This document shows positions 1 through 12,477 of a stretch of DNA of 64,000 nucleotides, piece after piece; position 1 is the first letter of the stretch, and every line of letters starts with the position of its first letter. Where the stretch lies: positions 52,171,386 through 52,235,385 of the forward strand of contig CM049322.1 of the NCBI GenBank assembly GCA_026874595.1. Direction: 5' to 3'. The position numbers and the translations under genes were made by a program. Below the pieces are notes generated by a model. That model was not told the DNA's origin, made no database searches, and saw only the letters and a list, made by a program, of their open reading frames with translations. The stretch comes from Sipunculus nudus (taxonomy: Eukaryota > Annelida > Sipuncula > Golfingiida > Sipunculidae).

Positions 1-2460
1 TATTAAAGCTTTGTTGACAGTCATAATCTCAGGCCAATACATCACACTACCACTGAGTGGTACACAAAACACTGTTGTGTACAAGATAAAGCTATTAAAG
101 CTTTGTGGACACTCATAATCTCAGGCCAATACATCACACTACCACTGAGTGGTACACAAAGCACTGTTTTGTACAAGATAGAGCTATTAAAGCTTTGTTG
201 ACCGTCATAATCTCAGGCCCACACATCACACTACCACTGTGTGGTACACAAAACACTGTTGTGTACAAGATAAAGCTATTAAAGCTTTGTCGACCATCAT
301 AATCTCAGGCCAATACATCACACTACCACTGAGTGGTACACAAAGCACTGTTTTGTACAAGATAGAGCTATAAAAGCTTTGTTGACCGTCATAATCTCTG
401 GCCAATACATCACACTACCACTGTGTGGAACACAAAACACTGTTGTGTAAAATATAAAGCTATTAAAGCTTTGTTGACAGTCATAATCTCAGGCCAATAC
501 ATCACACTACCACTGAGTGGAACACAAAACAGTGTTGTGTACAAGATAAAGCTATTAAAGCTTTGTTGACAGTCATAATCTCAGGCCAATACATCACACT
601 ATCACTGAGTGGTACACAAAATACTGTTGTGTACAAGATAAAGCTATTTAAGCTTTGTTGACAGTCATAATCTCAGGCAAATACATCACACTACCACTGT
701 GTGGTACACAAAACACTTGTGTACAAGATTAAGCTATTAAAGCTTTGTTGACAGTCATAATCTCAGGCCAATACATCACACTACCACTGAGTGGTACACT
801 AAACACTGTTGTGTACAAGATAAAGCTATTAAAGCTTTGTTGACAGTCATAATCTCAGGCCAATACATCACACTACCACTGTGTGGTACACAAAGCACTG
901 TTTTGTACAAGATAGAGCTATTAAAGCTTTGTTGACAGTCATAATCTCAGGCAAATACATCACACTACCACTGAGTGGTACACAAAGCACTGTTTTGTAC
1001 AAGATAGAGCTATTAAAGCTTTGTTGACCGTCATAATCTCAGGCCCACACATCACACTACCACTGTGTGGTACACAAAACACTGTTGTGTACAAGATAAA
1101 GCTATTAAAGCTTTGTCGACCATCATAATCTCAGGCCAATACATCACACTAACACTGAGTGTTACACAAAGCACTGTTTTGTACAAGATAGAGCTATTAA
1201 AGCTTTGTTGACAGTCATAATCTCAGGCAAATACATCACACTACCACTGTGTGGTACACAAAACCTGTTGTGTACATGATATAGCTATTAAAGCTTTGTT
1301 GACTGTCATAATCTCAGGCCAATACATCACACCACTACTGTGTGGTACACAAAACACTTGTGTACAAGATAAAGCTATTAAAGCTTTGTGGACCCTCATA
1401 ATCTCAGGCCAATACATCACACTACCACTGTGTGGTACACAAAACACTGTTGTGTACATGATATAGCTATTAAAGCTTTGTTGACAGTCATAATCTCAGG
1501 CCAATATATCATACTACCACTGTGTGGAACACAAAACAGTGTTGTGTACAAGATAAAGCTATAAAAGCTTTGTTGACCTTCATAATCACAGGCCAATACA
1601 TCAAAAAACCAATGAGTGGTACACAAAACTTTTGTGTACAAGATAAACCTATTAAAGCTTTGTTGACAATCATAATCTCAGGCCAATACGTTTCACTACC
1701 ACTCTGTGGAACACAAAACACTGTTGTGTACAAGAAAAAGCAATTAAAGCTTTGTGGACACTCATAATCTCAGGCCAATACATCAGACTACCACTGAGTG
1801 GTACACAAAACACTGTTGTTTACAAGATAAAGCTATTAAAGCTTTGTGGACACTCATAATCTTAGGCCAATACATCACACTACCACTGTGTGGTACACAA
1901 AACACTGTTGTGTACAAGATTTTAAAGCTTTGTTGACAGTCATAATCTCAGGCCAATACATCACACTACCACTGTGTGGAACACAAAACAGTGTTGTGTA
2001 CAAGATAAAGCTATAAAAGCTTTGTTGACCTTCATAATCACAGGCCAATACATCACAAAACCAATGAGTGGTACACAAAACACTGTTGTGTACAAGATAA
2101 AGCTATTAAAGCTTTGTTGACAATCATAATCTCAGGCCAATACATTTCACTACCACTCTGTGGAACACAAAACACTGTTGTGTACAAGAAAAAGCAATTA
2201 AAGCTTTGTTGACAGTCATAATCTCAGGCCAATACATCAGACTACCACTGAGTGGTACACAAAACTGTTGTGTACAAGGTTAGGCTATTAAAGCTTTGTT
2301 GACAGTCATAATCTCAGGCCAATACATCGCATTACCACTTGTGTGGTACAAAAAACAGTGTTGTGTATAAGATAAAGCTATTAAAGCTTTGTTGACATTC
2401 ATAATCTTAGGCCAATACATCTCACCATTACTCAGTGGTTCACAAAATGTTGTTTACGAG
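1..2460. repeat. 92-bp palindrome-rich satellite array (about 27 copies)
   Basis: A unit of about 92 bp repeats head to tail from the window edge, for example at 1, 93 and 185 with the word TATTAAAGCTTTG. Each unit carries three dyads: AAAGCTTT, ACCACTGAGTGGT (or ACCACTGTGTGGT), and GTACACAA...TTGTGTAC with a 7-nt loop. Units differ by a few substitutions and small deletions, and the array decays toward 2400-2460. It is cut by the left window edge. Short ORFs on both strands here are repeat translations with the same residues recurring, not genes. Confidence 0.96.
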
Positions 2461-2889
2461 GTTAAGCTATCAAAGCATTTATATGATCTATCCAATATAA
2501 CATACTGTAACATGATTTCATTGAATAATAAGATCTATTAACCTGTTTTGTAATACAATGTTCAAAGACAGATAAATGGAGGTAACTTAAGCTTGCCATT
2601 GCACATGAATCATTTCCAATGTTACCATGCAGCAGATTTAGTACCACAAGGATTGACATAATGTTTATTAAGAGAAAACATCACCAGCCTGCACAAAGTA
2701 CTTAGTAGTTCTTAACAATATTTTATTACTTACTCATGTTATACACTTAATTAGACTGGCAATGTAGGTATGCATATATTGCTGCTTAAACCTTATGATG
2801 TTGGATAGGCACTGTCATCCGAAGGTAATTTATTTAACTAATTCATAGCACTGAACAGGTTTTTAATTTAATAGGGTTGACGCTATCAA
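2461..2889. other. AT-rich spacer, no gene seen
   Basis: This stretch separates the 92-bp array from the 131-bp array. No exon-like segment, dyad or tandem structure stands out. A weak resemblance between 2485-2525 and 5910-5950 suggests an old shared repeat. Confidence 0.5.
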
Positions 2890-5330
2890 AGGCACTAATT
2901 ATCCCTTTGATGTTGGGAAAGATCTATCCAATTCTCTTTGAAATGCTGTGTGTGAAAGAAAATTAATGCTTTCACTGTGATGGCCCTATTGAATATAGGA
3001 CAGGCCTGAAATTGGACAGGGCTAGCCTTGTCACAGACACCAATCATCCCTCTGAATTTGATAAAGATCACAGGTAATGTTTCATATACTGCACATGAAA
3101 GAAAATCAAATGTGCACCAGCAGCAGTTAATTTGAGAAAGAACAAACAAATCCTCTTTGTGATACTGTATCCAAAATATAATCACAGATGGGGCTCTTGA
3201 GGCCAGATTAGCATTTGGGCAGGTTCATATTTCACCTTGAAGGCACAAATCATCCCCATGAATTTGAGAGAGATCAAAGATATTTATATAAATTCACTTT
3301 GACAGACTTTGTCCGAAATATAATCACGGACTGTGCTCTAGTGACCATACTGGCATTTGGACAGTTCTGTAATTCAACTTGTAGGTACAGATCTTCCCCA
3401 TGCAACAGAGAAAGATGAAACATATCCTCTTTGTGATACTGTGTCCAAAATATAATCATGGATGGGGCTCTTGAGGCCATATAAGCATTTGGACAGGTCT
3501 GTAATTCATCTTGTAGGCACAAATCATCCCCATGCAATAGAGAAAGATGAAACATATCCTCTTTGAGTTACTGTGTCCAAAATATAATCATGGATGGGGC
3601 TCCTGAGGCTATTTTAGCATTTGGACAGGACGTAATTCATCTTGTAGGCACAAATCATCCCATGAATTTGAGAAAGGTCAAACATATATACAGTAAAACC
3701 TCATTTTGTTGAAGTCGACAGGACTCTCTGAAAACTTTGACACATGCGAGGTTTGACACAAGCTGGTTTTATTTGGTAATAATTTTACTAGAGTTGTCCT
3801 GAATAAAGAGTCTGTAATTTCGACATAAGTGAGTTATTTAACTTTAGCGAGTTTCACTCTCACAATATATCCAATTTGAGAGACTTTGTCTAAAATAGAA
3901 TCATGGATTGTGCACTAGTGGCCATATTGGCATTTGGACAGGTCTATAATCCACCTTGTGGGCACAAATCATCCCCATGAAATTGAGAAAGATCAAACAA
4001 ATCCTCTTTGAGATACTTTGCTGAAATATAATCATGGATTGTGCTCTAGTGGCCATACTGTCATTTGGACAGGTCTATAATCCACCTTGTAGGCACAAAT
4101 CATCCCCATGAAATTGAGAAAGATCAAACAAATCCTCTTTGAGATACTTTGCTGAAATATAATCATGGATTGTGCGCTAGTGGCCATATTGTCATTTGGA
4201 CAGGTCTATAATCCACCTTGTAGGCACAAATCATCCCCATGAAATTGAGAAAGATCAAACAAATCCTCTTTGAGATACTTTGCTGAAATATAATCACGGA
4301 TTGTGCTCTAGTGGCCATATTGTCATTTGGACAGGTCTATAATCCACCTTGTAGGCACAAATCATCCCCATGAAATTGAGAAAGATCAAACAAATCCTCT
4401 GAGATACTTTGCTGAAATATAATCATGGATTGTGCACTAGTGGCCATATTGTCATTTGGACAGGTCTATAATCCACCTTGTAGGCACAAATCATCCCCAT
4501 GAAATTGAGATTGACCAAACAAATCCTCTTTGAGATACTGTCTGAAATATAATCACGGATTGTGCTCTAGTGGCCATAATGTCATTTGGACAGGTCTCTA
4601 ATCCACCTTGTAGGCACAAATCATCCGCATGATTTGAGAAAGATCAAACAAATCCTCTTTGAGATACTTTGTCTGAAATATAATCACGGATTGTGCTCTA
4701 GTGGCCATATTGTGATTTGGACAGGTCTATAATCCACCTTGTAGGCACAAATCATCCCCATGAAATTGAGATTGACCAAACAAATCCTCTTTAAGATACT
4801 GTCTGAAATATAATCAAGGATTGTGCTCTAGTTGCCATATTGTCATTTGGACAGGTCTCTTATCCACCTTGTAGGCACAAATCATCCCCATGAAATTGAG
4901 AATGATAAAACAAATCCTCTTTGAGATACTTTGTCTGAAATATAATCACGGATTGTGCTCTAGTGGCTATATTGTCATTTGGACAGGTCTATAATCCACC
5001 TTGTAGGCACAAATCATCCCCATGAAACTGAGAAAGGTCAAACAAATCCTCTTTGAGATACATTGCCTGAAATAAAATACAGGTTGTCCTCTGGTGGCCA
5101 CTTATGAATATGGCCAGATCAGTAATTGAGAGGGCAGTAGCCCTGACTGTTAAACCAATCATCCTTATGAATCTGAGATGGATCAAACATATTCTTTCTG
5201 AGACACTGCATGTGAAAGAAAGTTCCATTAATGAATGGAAGGGCAGCCCAACAGAACAACAAGGTGACACTATTGGGCACTACTTTTCAAGTGGGTCCCT
5301 TATAATAAACTTGCCCTTCATATTTGATTC
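2890..5330 (+). repeat. 131-bp tandem array, diverged relative of the ~140-bp repeat at 50-64 kb
   Basis: The word GGCACAAATCATCCCC recurs at 3961, 4092, 4223 and 4354, a 131-bp period. Central units (3900-5040) are very similar. Edge units (2890-3190 and 5090-5240) keep features of the longer ~140-bp family found at the right of the window, such as GAAAGAAAATC and ACCAATCATCCCT. The right end near 5261-5320 (a GGTGACACTATTGGGCAC-like word, then a CTTATAATAAAC-like word) matches the ends of the 140-bp blocks near 51455-51490 and 56725-56775. So it is one element type in the same orientation. Confidence 0.93.
3689..3876. mobile_element. Degenerate pogo/Tigger-like MITE inserted in the 131-bp array
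   Basis: About 185 bp interrupts one repeat unit. It begins CAGTAAAACCTC after TATATA and ends near GCGAGTTTCACTCTC before TATATCC. The ends form an imperfect inverted pair and resemble pogo/Tigger-type termini (CAGTnnAACCTCG), which duplicate TA. The neighbouring unit without the insert reads straight through (CAAACATATCCTC). There is no coding capacity. Family assignment is inference from the terminal word. Confidence 0.5.
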
Positions 5331-5649
5331 TGTTTATGAACACCATAAATTCTTGATCTGTTATTTAGCATAATTATTACTGGTGCAACGTCTGTTGTAT
5401 GGGTTATGAGGAACTCAACTGAGAACTGAGAGAAAAGAAACAATTAAATATATATATAAAACAGACTATACTGTCAAAAAAGATAATTTTAAATTAAGAG
5501 CAAATGTTATAATTTCTGTTTGATTGCTGGAAGTGGAGGCTTTGAGGGTAAATAGTTTTGCATTTCTGTTAACACTGGCCAACAATCTTTATTACATACA
5601 GTATATGTAAAAAAATTCTGTGACATACTAATAATACTAAGACAATAAC

Positions 5650-6175
5650 TCATGATGTCTCAGAGTTTAAGCCTTTTGATTTGGCATTTATTCATCACTG
5701 ACATCATATGGTGGTGGGTTTTGGTATATTTAGTGAAATTGTTAAAAATGGCCTGGTCAAAAATGAAGTCAGCATGTTCTGAGAGATTCTATCAAATTTG
5801 TGCACATTGGTTCATACCTGATGTAGGAACACATGATTAAAGACTTTAATAACATGTGTCCTTGTCTTGTAACAATAAATCATCCTGTAATATTTTCATA
5901 TATGAGCCCATGAGGTCCAATATCACATACTGTCATATGAAATCACTGAATGAGCTTTAAAATATTATACTGGAAAGGCTAAAAGATATGTCCAGAGATG
6001 TTTAAATGATGTTCAATGTACGTGTGCTCTGTTAAAGTAATTCATAATAGGAGCGTGACTCATGATGTCTCAACATCTTTCTATATGATGTCTCAGGTTA
6101 AGACCTCTCAAACTCTGACATAGCAGTTTGCTCATCATTGACATCATATGGTGAGATTTGTATTGGTATGTACAT
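5650..6175. repeat. Diverged direct duplication (5650-5740 and 6058-6175)
   Basis: Both segments share ACTCATGATGTCTCA, a middle related to 'ttcatcactgacatcatatggtg', and a following TTTGGTAT-like word. They are about 410 bp apart in the same orientation, with enough differences to be old. Confidence 0.6.
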
Positions 6176-6339
6176 GTACAAACCAATTATTTAAATTAGC
6201 AATGTCACAAATGTTCTAGAGAGAGAATCCTGACAGTAAATTAAGATTGGTCACTTCTGTTCAGTGTTGAAATATCATGGAAATCATTAAGAAAAATTAT
6301 GGGATGGCAGGTATGTTGAAAACTACTAATTTAAAAAGT

Positions 6340-7265
6340 GTTGAGGGATAAGGTTGCAAGATGACAAACCATGGCTGAAATTTTTCAAATGAGACTAAGA
6401 TTACATTAACAAAACATCACCTGTTCTTTCTGCACTGTTCTCCAGCAGTTTAAGGACTTAATTAATCCAGCTGGAACATAACTCACAAGTGCTCTAGAAA
6501 GTCAAGTGTAAACCCTATTAAACAAGAGCCAAGTTTTGCCAACCTGTTCCCTTACACCAATCATATAAAGAAGGCAAATTCCTCTAAGACAATGACTGAA
6601 CCCCCCCCCCACCAGAAGAAGTTTCAAACCACTGATTAATATAACTGAGATGTGACCATCCTGATAGTTTTATGAGGAACTAATGTGCCAACAAGACAAT
6701 GTGGCAACAATACACAATGTGCCAACAAGAACAAATGTGGCACAGAACTAATGTGGCACCATGAGCTTATAAGGCATCAAGAACTAATAAGACATCAAGA
6801 TCTTATGACGGGCCAGAAGACAATGTGACAAAATAAAATAAACATGCAACTGCACCATGAATTGTAAAAAGTGATTTGAGTATGAACCCCTTGTCATTAC
6901 TGAATTTAAAACAACATGTCACTGATATTATAAAACTGACTATTAAACATATATAAATTTTGTTAAATTTAGGTAGGAATCCTAGAAACTACTTAGTCCA
7001 AGATTTTGGGCAAAGTTGCAAAATGACAATACATGGCTAGAATTCTTTCAAGTAAGACAAAGGCAAACATTAATAAAACATCACCTGTTCTTTCTGCACT
7101 GTTCTCCAGCAGTTTAAGGACTTATTTAATCCAGCTGGAACATAACTCACAAGTGCTCTAGAAAGTCAGGTGTAAACCCTATTAAACAAGTGCCAAGTTT
7201 TGCCAACCTGTTCCCTTACACCAGATCTTATAAAGAAGCAGATTAATTCCAAATTAGACATAAAA
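6340..7265. repeat. Direct repeat pair of about 250 bp (6340-6590 and 7005-7255)
   Basis: Long shared stretches include 'acatcacctgttctttctgc', the following 'ttccagcagtttaaggactta', and 'cctattaaacaag...gccaagttttgccaacctgttcc'. The copies are roughly 90% alike by eye and about 660 bp apart. They begin with a related 'gttgcaaaatgacaa' lead. The source element is unknown. Confidence 0.8.
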
Positions 7266-9741
7266 GTAGTCTTTTCACACATGGTAGGTAAGGATTCCAT
7301 CACTGCCAATGTTTAAAAAAAAACACTGCTTGATAAAAACAAAAGTAGGAAAGAATAGCCTGACTCTCAGGCTAGATGCTTAAGCACCTGATGCCAATAG
7401 GCAAAACAGACTGGCAAACAAATTGAAAAAGACTCGACAAAACAAGTACCAATAATATGCAGTAAAATAGCAAAGTGCTATTAGAGTTGCCAGTGATATT
7501 TTTGTTTATTAATAAATTATAAACAAGTAGTCATATGTTATGGGAGTTGATCATGCTGTGTATAATCATATTTATTCAAGAATTTTCTTTTCATCTGAAA
7601 TATCATTCGTTAAGGACATCACACAGCGAAAAATAATGAAAAGGTGGATAAGAAATGACAATGCTGGTACACTTTATCATTTAATACCACAACACAAAAA
7701 TAATTTGGTAAATATTGAACTGTACACACCAACCAGGCAATTCTGTTGAATCTAGGCAAGGCAGGTTTACCAAATAAAAAATTATAAAAGTGAAAAAAAA
7801 TTAAATATAAAAAAGTAAACACTTCATAAATGATACCTTAATATCTGAGGTCTCAATTTTAAATTTTCATTAAAATCAAACATCATGACTGAAGTGAAAA
7901 TTTAATCACATGAAGACAATTTGATTTGGATAAAATTCACTTGGTCAATGCACCAAATATTCCTGGAAATTGACTGGAGTTACAATGGTTTGGTCTCCAG
8001 AAAGAATTTTTCTTCATTTTAAGTTAAACACTTAGGAAAATGTTGAGAGTCATTTGTGACAAAGTCACAGGCAGGAATCATGTGGAAGGTACATTTTCTA
8101 TGCATGTTTTTTCTCTTTTTTTTTTTTTTTTTTCATCACCATGTTTTCCAGCTTTTGTCTGTTACAACCCCAGCTGTTTGTGCAAACAGTTTTTTGTTGT
8201 TTTTGGGTTGTCATTATTTTTTTATGATGATATGGTGATGTTATGTACTTCTTTATGCACATGTTACTCATCCCACTGACTTTTTTTGCCTGGCAGGTTA
8301 CTTTGAACCTGAAAGACTTTGTTGATAGAGTTTTGGAACAAACAAGATCACATATTACCACTTTCATATTTAAGAGAAACTTATCAACAGTAAATCAGCC
8401 CATTCCTTAGATTTTGACTCTCTTTATTCTTTTTATCATGGCTGATTTGTCTTGAAAACAATTTTTTTCTTCAAAAGGATACATGGTGCAATGACTCAAG
8501 AATAAAACAAACAAAAAATAAAGTAAAATAAAGAAAAAAAATCCCTTAATTTTTGTCCAGTATTCAATGTTTCTTGCTAAACAAAACAATGCTTTGATCT
8601 TGATATTACTCATGAATTTTAACCTGCATGTCATGATGAAGTGATGAAACTTGCCCAAGCATAAGAGCAATGTCATTTCTTATCCATGTTATCATTATTT
8701 CCACTTAGTGATGTCAATAACGAAGAGTATTTAAAAAATAAAACTGACATAGGATTCCAGCGACAAGACAATGGTCTTTTTATTAGTCTAATAACGAAGG
8801 TGCCAACAGTAAAGTATCATCAAATTGATGCTTCCATGGTCTAAGATTTGTGCTTCTTTAACAAGTGATCAGTAAGAAAACCATCAAAGACCATGGCCAA
8901 GGTACAAAAGTGTAACAAAAAAGAAAGTGGTCAGAAACCAACTTCCTCCACAAGGATCCTAATCAAACCACAGCCATCACAGGAATATTTTGTCAGGATT
9001 CAACATCTCTTTTAACTCATAAGCACCACAATAACTTATCTTGGCTTCAACTGGGACAAAAAAACTGGGCCACTTATAGAAAGAAAACCTCTGAATAAAA
9101 AAAAAAACAAAAACAAACGATGGTGCTCAAGGTTACCATCCAATTCTAAACACTGAATGACTTGTAGTATCTTTATGTCACAAGGCTGTGCTTAAGTATT
9201 TGTTCGATAACCTGTACTGTTAGAAACAATGTTTGTGGAATTCTTTGGCAACATATATATTGATTTACAGTTGAAACTTTGATGGTTACTATATAGAACT
9301 GCTTTATTTATATTCTCATACTACTAGTCAATTTTAGGTTAAGTCAAAAGTTACCCACAAAGGATTTACTGCCTCCAATTCACCTTTTATAAACATTGTT
9401 ATGGTTACGAGTAAACATGTTAAATGAAGGTCTAGCATATGGAAGATGCCATAGATTGATTTTCTTTGTACATTTGCATTTCAATAATTTGTTGTATGGT
9501 TCAGAATAAATAAATGTTTCCTTTCTCTCAGTTCTCAGAAGACAGAAGTGTCTGATTAATTTGGTGCTTTTGCTACTCTGCTAATGGCAAAACAGAGGGA
9601 GACAAACTTAAATGATCACTGTAAAATAATATCTGACAATCCTACTTAAATTGCTGACTGACCTTGTAGAAAAAAAACAGAGTCTAGCCCAGTTTATTTA
9701 TCACTGATGGCAGACCTGGTGGAACAGGTAGACAAGTCTGA

Positions 9742-10941
9742 ACAAGTGACCCTTGGGTCACAACACCCAGCAGATCTACACTAGGAGGACATTCACAAAA
9801 GGAAAGTTATCATCTGAATGCCAAATTTTTTTGTGTGGTATCCCCTTTCAGCTGCAGCAATTAAAGTTCTTAAAAAGCAACAGGTCCCAAAAGTTCCATG
9901 ATAATTTGTCAAGCCATTCCCATGAAATCTACCCTTTTTGTATGCAGGGAGCTGAGAATATGTTTCTCATGCACATTTAAGAAGAATATTCCTGGATTTC
10001 AAGACAAAAAATTCTAATCCTGCAGTAAAGTTTTTCATCCAGTTTAAAGTTTTGTCTGGATATTTAAAATGTTTTGGTCAGTGATATAGGTCACTGAGCT
10101 AAAATTAGGTTTCCATAGAGATAGCCTCAGATGTTTCGCTGTGTAGTACTCAAATTATGGATCACCATGACCTATTTCAGGTTTCCATGGAGATTGCCTA
10201 AGATGTCCCTGTATATAAAGGGTTACTGAAAATCATGTTTTTGGCCCACAGTTTACAATAAACAGGTTACTAAGACCTAATTTAATGTTTCCAGAAAGAT
10301 TTGAATGAGGCCCCATCTGTGTAACATAAGAAGATCCTCATTAGAAAAATTTGTGCCATGCCCCATGTGACTGAACGGGTGCTCAAAATCATGTTTTAAG
10401 CCTCTAGTTCACAGAATGTAGGTTATCATGACCTAACTTCGGATTCCTATTGAGACTGGCCTAGGACCTCAGCTGATGTACAGCTAGACGGAAGTTTAAA
10501 GGTCACAGACTATTTCATCCAAAGGTCTCAAAAATAGAGAAAATTTGCCTAAAAATATGAAAGATAAGGTGGTGCCACTAGTCTTCAGGAAAAGATGAAA
10601 AACTCCATGATCAATATGCATGGAACAATCATGGTAATCAATGCATTGGTTATTCATATACACTGGAGTTTTGTGTTAAGTTTTAAATTATTCTAGGAGG
10701 TACTTTCAAACTCAATAGCTTGAAGATATATGTTATAGTGACCTAATTACAGGTTTCCAATGAGATTTTTAAAAGAAGATTTTTTATGGACCTCTATGGG
10801 TTTTCTGTTAGAATTTTCTTGGTCGAGCAATTCAGATTTGTGCCCTGTTAGTGGACAGAAGGACCGATGGACAGACTAAAGGACAACAGACAAAAGAGTG
10901 TTCACTATAGCTGAGATGAATTTTAGTCAGCAGAGCTTTGA
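9742..10941 (+). mobile_element. Helitron-like non-autonomous element, diverged, about 1.2 kb
   Basis: The head ACAAGTGACCCTTGGGTCAC is at 9742. The tail at about 10855-10941 has GGACAGAAGGACCG-like microsatellite, 'gttcactatagctgagatga' and 'agtcagcagagctttgaaaa', a decayed form of the family hairpin AGCTCAGATGAC...AGTCAGCTGAGCT. The interior holds the 'aggtcaccatgacctaatttcagg' modules seen in other copies. No ORF for a Rep/helicase or any other transposase is present. Confidence 0.7.
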
Positions 10942-11165
10942 AAAAATAAATGCCCTGGGCAAATGATCAAGGAAATTTGGTTCAGAAGTCAAACCTTGTG
11001 CATGGCAAGCTTAAGTTACCTCCTTACAAATAAAATATGTCTATGTTATATATACTAACAATTAAAAAAAATTTATACAAATGCATTTATATATATATTT
11101 ATGAACCAGCAACAGATGCAAATAAAGGTGCAACAAATATATAATTATATATATATACAAAAATA

Positions 11166-11406
11166 TAGGGATCCCAACATCTTATTAAAAAATTCTGTGT
11201 TTTGACCAAATTTTAATGCTGTTTTAATGGCAGTTTCCAGGAGTGCCATTAGATATGGCAATATTAAAATTAATTTGTAAAATCTAGTAATTTGTACATT
11301 CTATGGTGTATTCTATTTGTACATCAAAACATATATTGTAAAAAGACCACTTCCTGTACATGAATTATACTTTCTTTTCTGTTCCAAAATGTGAGTGGGA
11401 TCCCTA
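11166..11406. mobile_element. Possible 241-bp MITE with 11-bp inverted ends
   Basis: TAGGGATCCCA at 11166-11176 and TGGGATCCCTA at 11396-11406 are exact reverse complements, and both ends are flanked by AAATA-type sequence. The core GGGATCCC is itself a palindrome, so only the outer bases are informative. No transposase is present. Confidence 0.3.
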
Positions 11407-11430
11407 AAATATACATATATAAATATATAG

Positions 11431-11657
11431 AGATCGAAAGATAAATATAGAGAGAGTGGAGGGAACTTAATTGACATTTTATTCAATAATATTTTCTGAA
11501 TTATAATTTGTAAGAGATCGAAAGATAAATATAGAGAGAGAAGGGAACATTTTATTCAATAATATTTTCTGAATTATAATTCGTATGAGATCGAAAGATA
11601 AATAAAGAGAGAGAAGGGAACATTTTATTCAATAATATTTTCTGAATTATAATTTGT
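11431..11657. repeat. Three-copy tandem repeat, 84/73 bp
   Basis: AGATCGAAAGATAAAT starts at 11431, 11515 and 11588. Each copy continues to ATTTTCTGAATTATAATT. The first copy has 11 extra bases. Low divergence suggests a recent local expansion. Confidence 0.9.
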
Positions 11658-12477
11658 TGCACCCTTATATAAGTGAGTGACTGCCAGGAGCATACATCAT
11701 AGCTGGAATTTAAAGGTACAATAAATATTTAAAGGTACAATAAAATTATAATCAGGGACCATCCGCTCACTTAGTCCCGGTCACATGTTAAACCTGAAAA
11801 GTGTGGCATAATTTAGAGGTCAGGGAATAATATCACGTGAATTTCCATGGTTTACTGAAAACAACACAACGTCCGGGTAAATCATATTGCCACCAAAATA
11901 AATGCCAAATCAAGTGAAAAATATTTAACAAGCTAATTCCAGCCATGATGCACACAATAAAACTACTAAAAACTAACTACATGAATGAAATGAAAATGAG
12001 AAATGAATGAAATGGTAATGACAGATGGATGAAATGGGGCCCACCCTCCCCCCAATTAGAAAACCGAAGTAGTACATGTACATTTTTTCCAAAATATACG
12101 TGTGACCCAGCCCCTAAGCCCTCCCTCCCCCCAGTGTTCCCAATTTTGAAGCAAAACAGAAAGTACATGTACATTTTGAAAAATATCTTCTTGGGAAATT
12201 ACCAATGAATCTGGTGTCCAGCAAGGACAAGGTCTTGCCCAGAGTCCAATGGGAAATATTTGGTTTTAATTTGTTTTGTGTGCCAAAGAGTAAATTGAGA
12301 CAATTTCATTTGTATATTTTGCCAAAGAAAAAACTAAGCGCAATTTCCTTTGAATAAAATGCCCAAGAAAAAACTTTGAACTTTTTAATGTTCTTCAGGT
12401 TTTTAATTGAATTTTAATATTTAAAATAAATAATGCCAAAAATAACAGTGTTTACATATTGTTTAATTCAAATATTT
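11658..12477. other. Region downstream of the 429-residue gene (likely 3' UTR near its right end)
   Basis: On the minus strand this lies directly after the stop codon. Minus-strand ATTAAA hexamers occur around 12387-12415, about 65-90 nt past the stop, and could serve as poly(A) signals. No perfect AATAAA is placed close by. The rest is AT-rich with no further exon recognised. Confidence 0.35.

Larger units (their letters stand above)
5331..9741. other. AT-rich non-coding stretch with local duplications
   Basis: No exon with credible splice borders or conserved protein sequence was recognised. It holds homopolymer tracts (poly-C at 6601, poly-T at 8117) and the two duplicated pairs listed separately. 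At 6680-6830 there is a degenerate short tandem built from 'aatgtgccaacaagaac' variants. Small ORFs at 7540-7749, 8040-8279 and 8407-8676 are low complexity and look accidental. Confidence 0.5.

Noticed and set aside
1-2460. CRISPR-like array of regularly spaced repeats
   Set aside because: Units are contiguous with no unique spacers, in a genome with spliced genes. This is satellite DNA.
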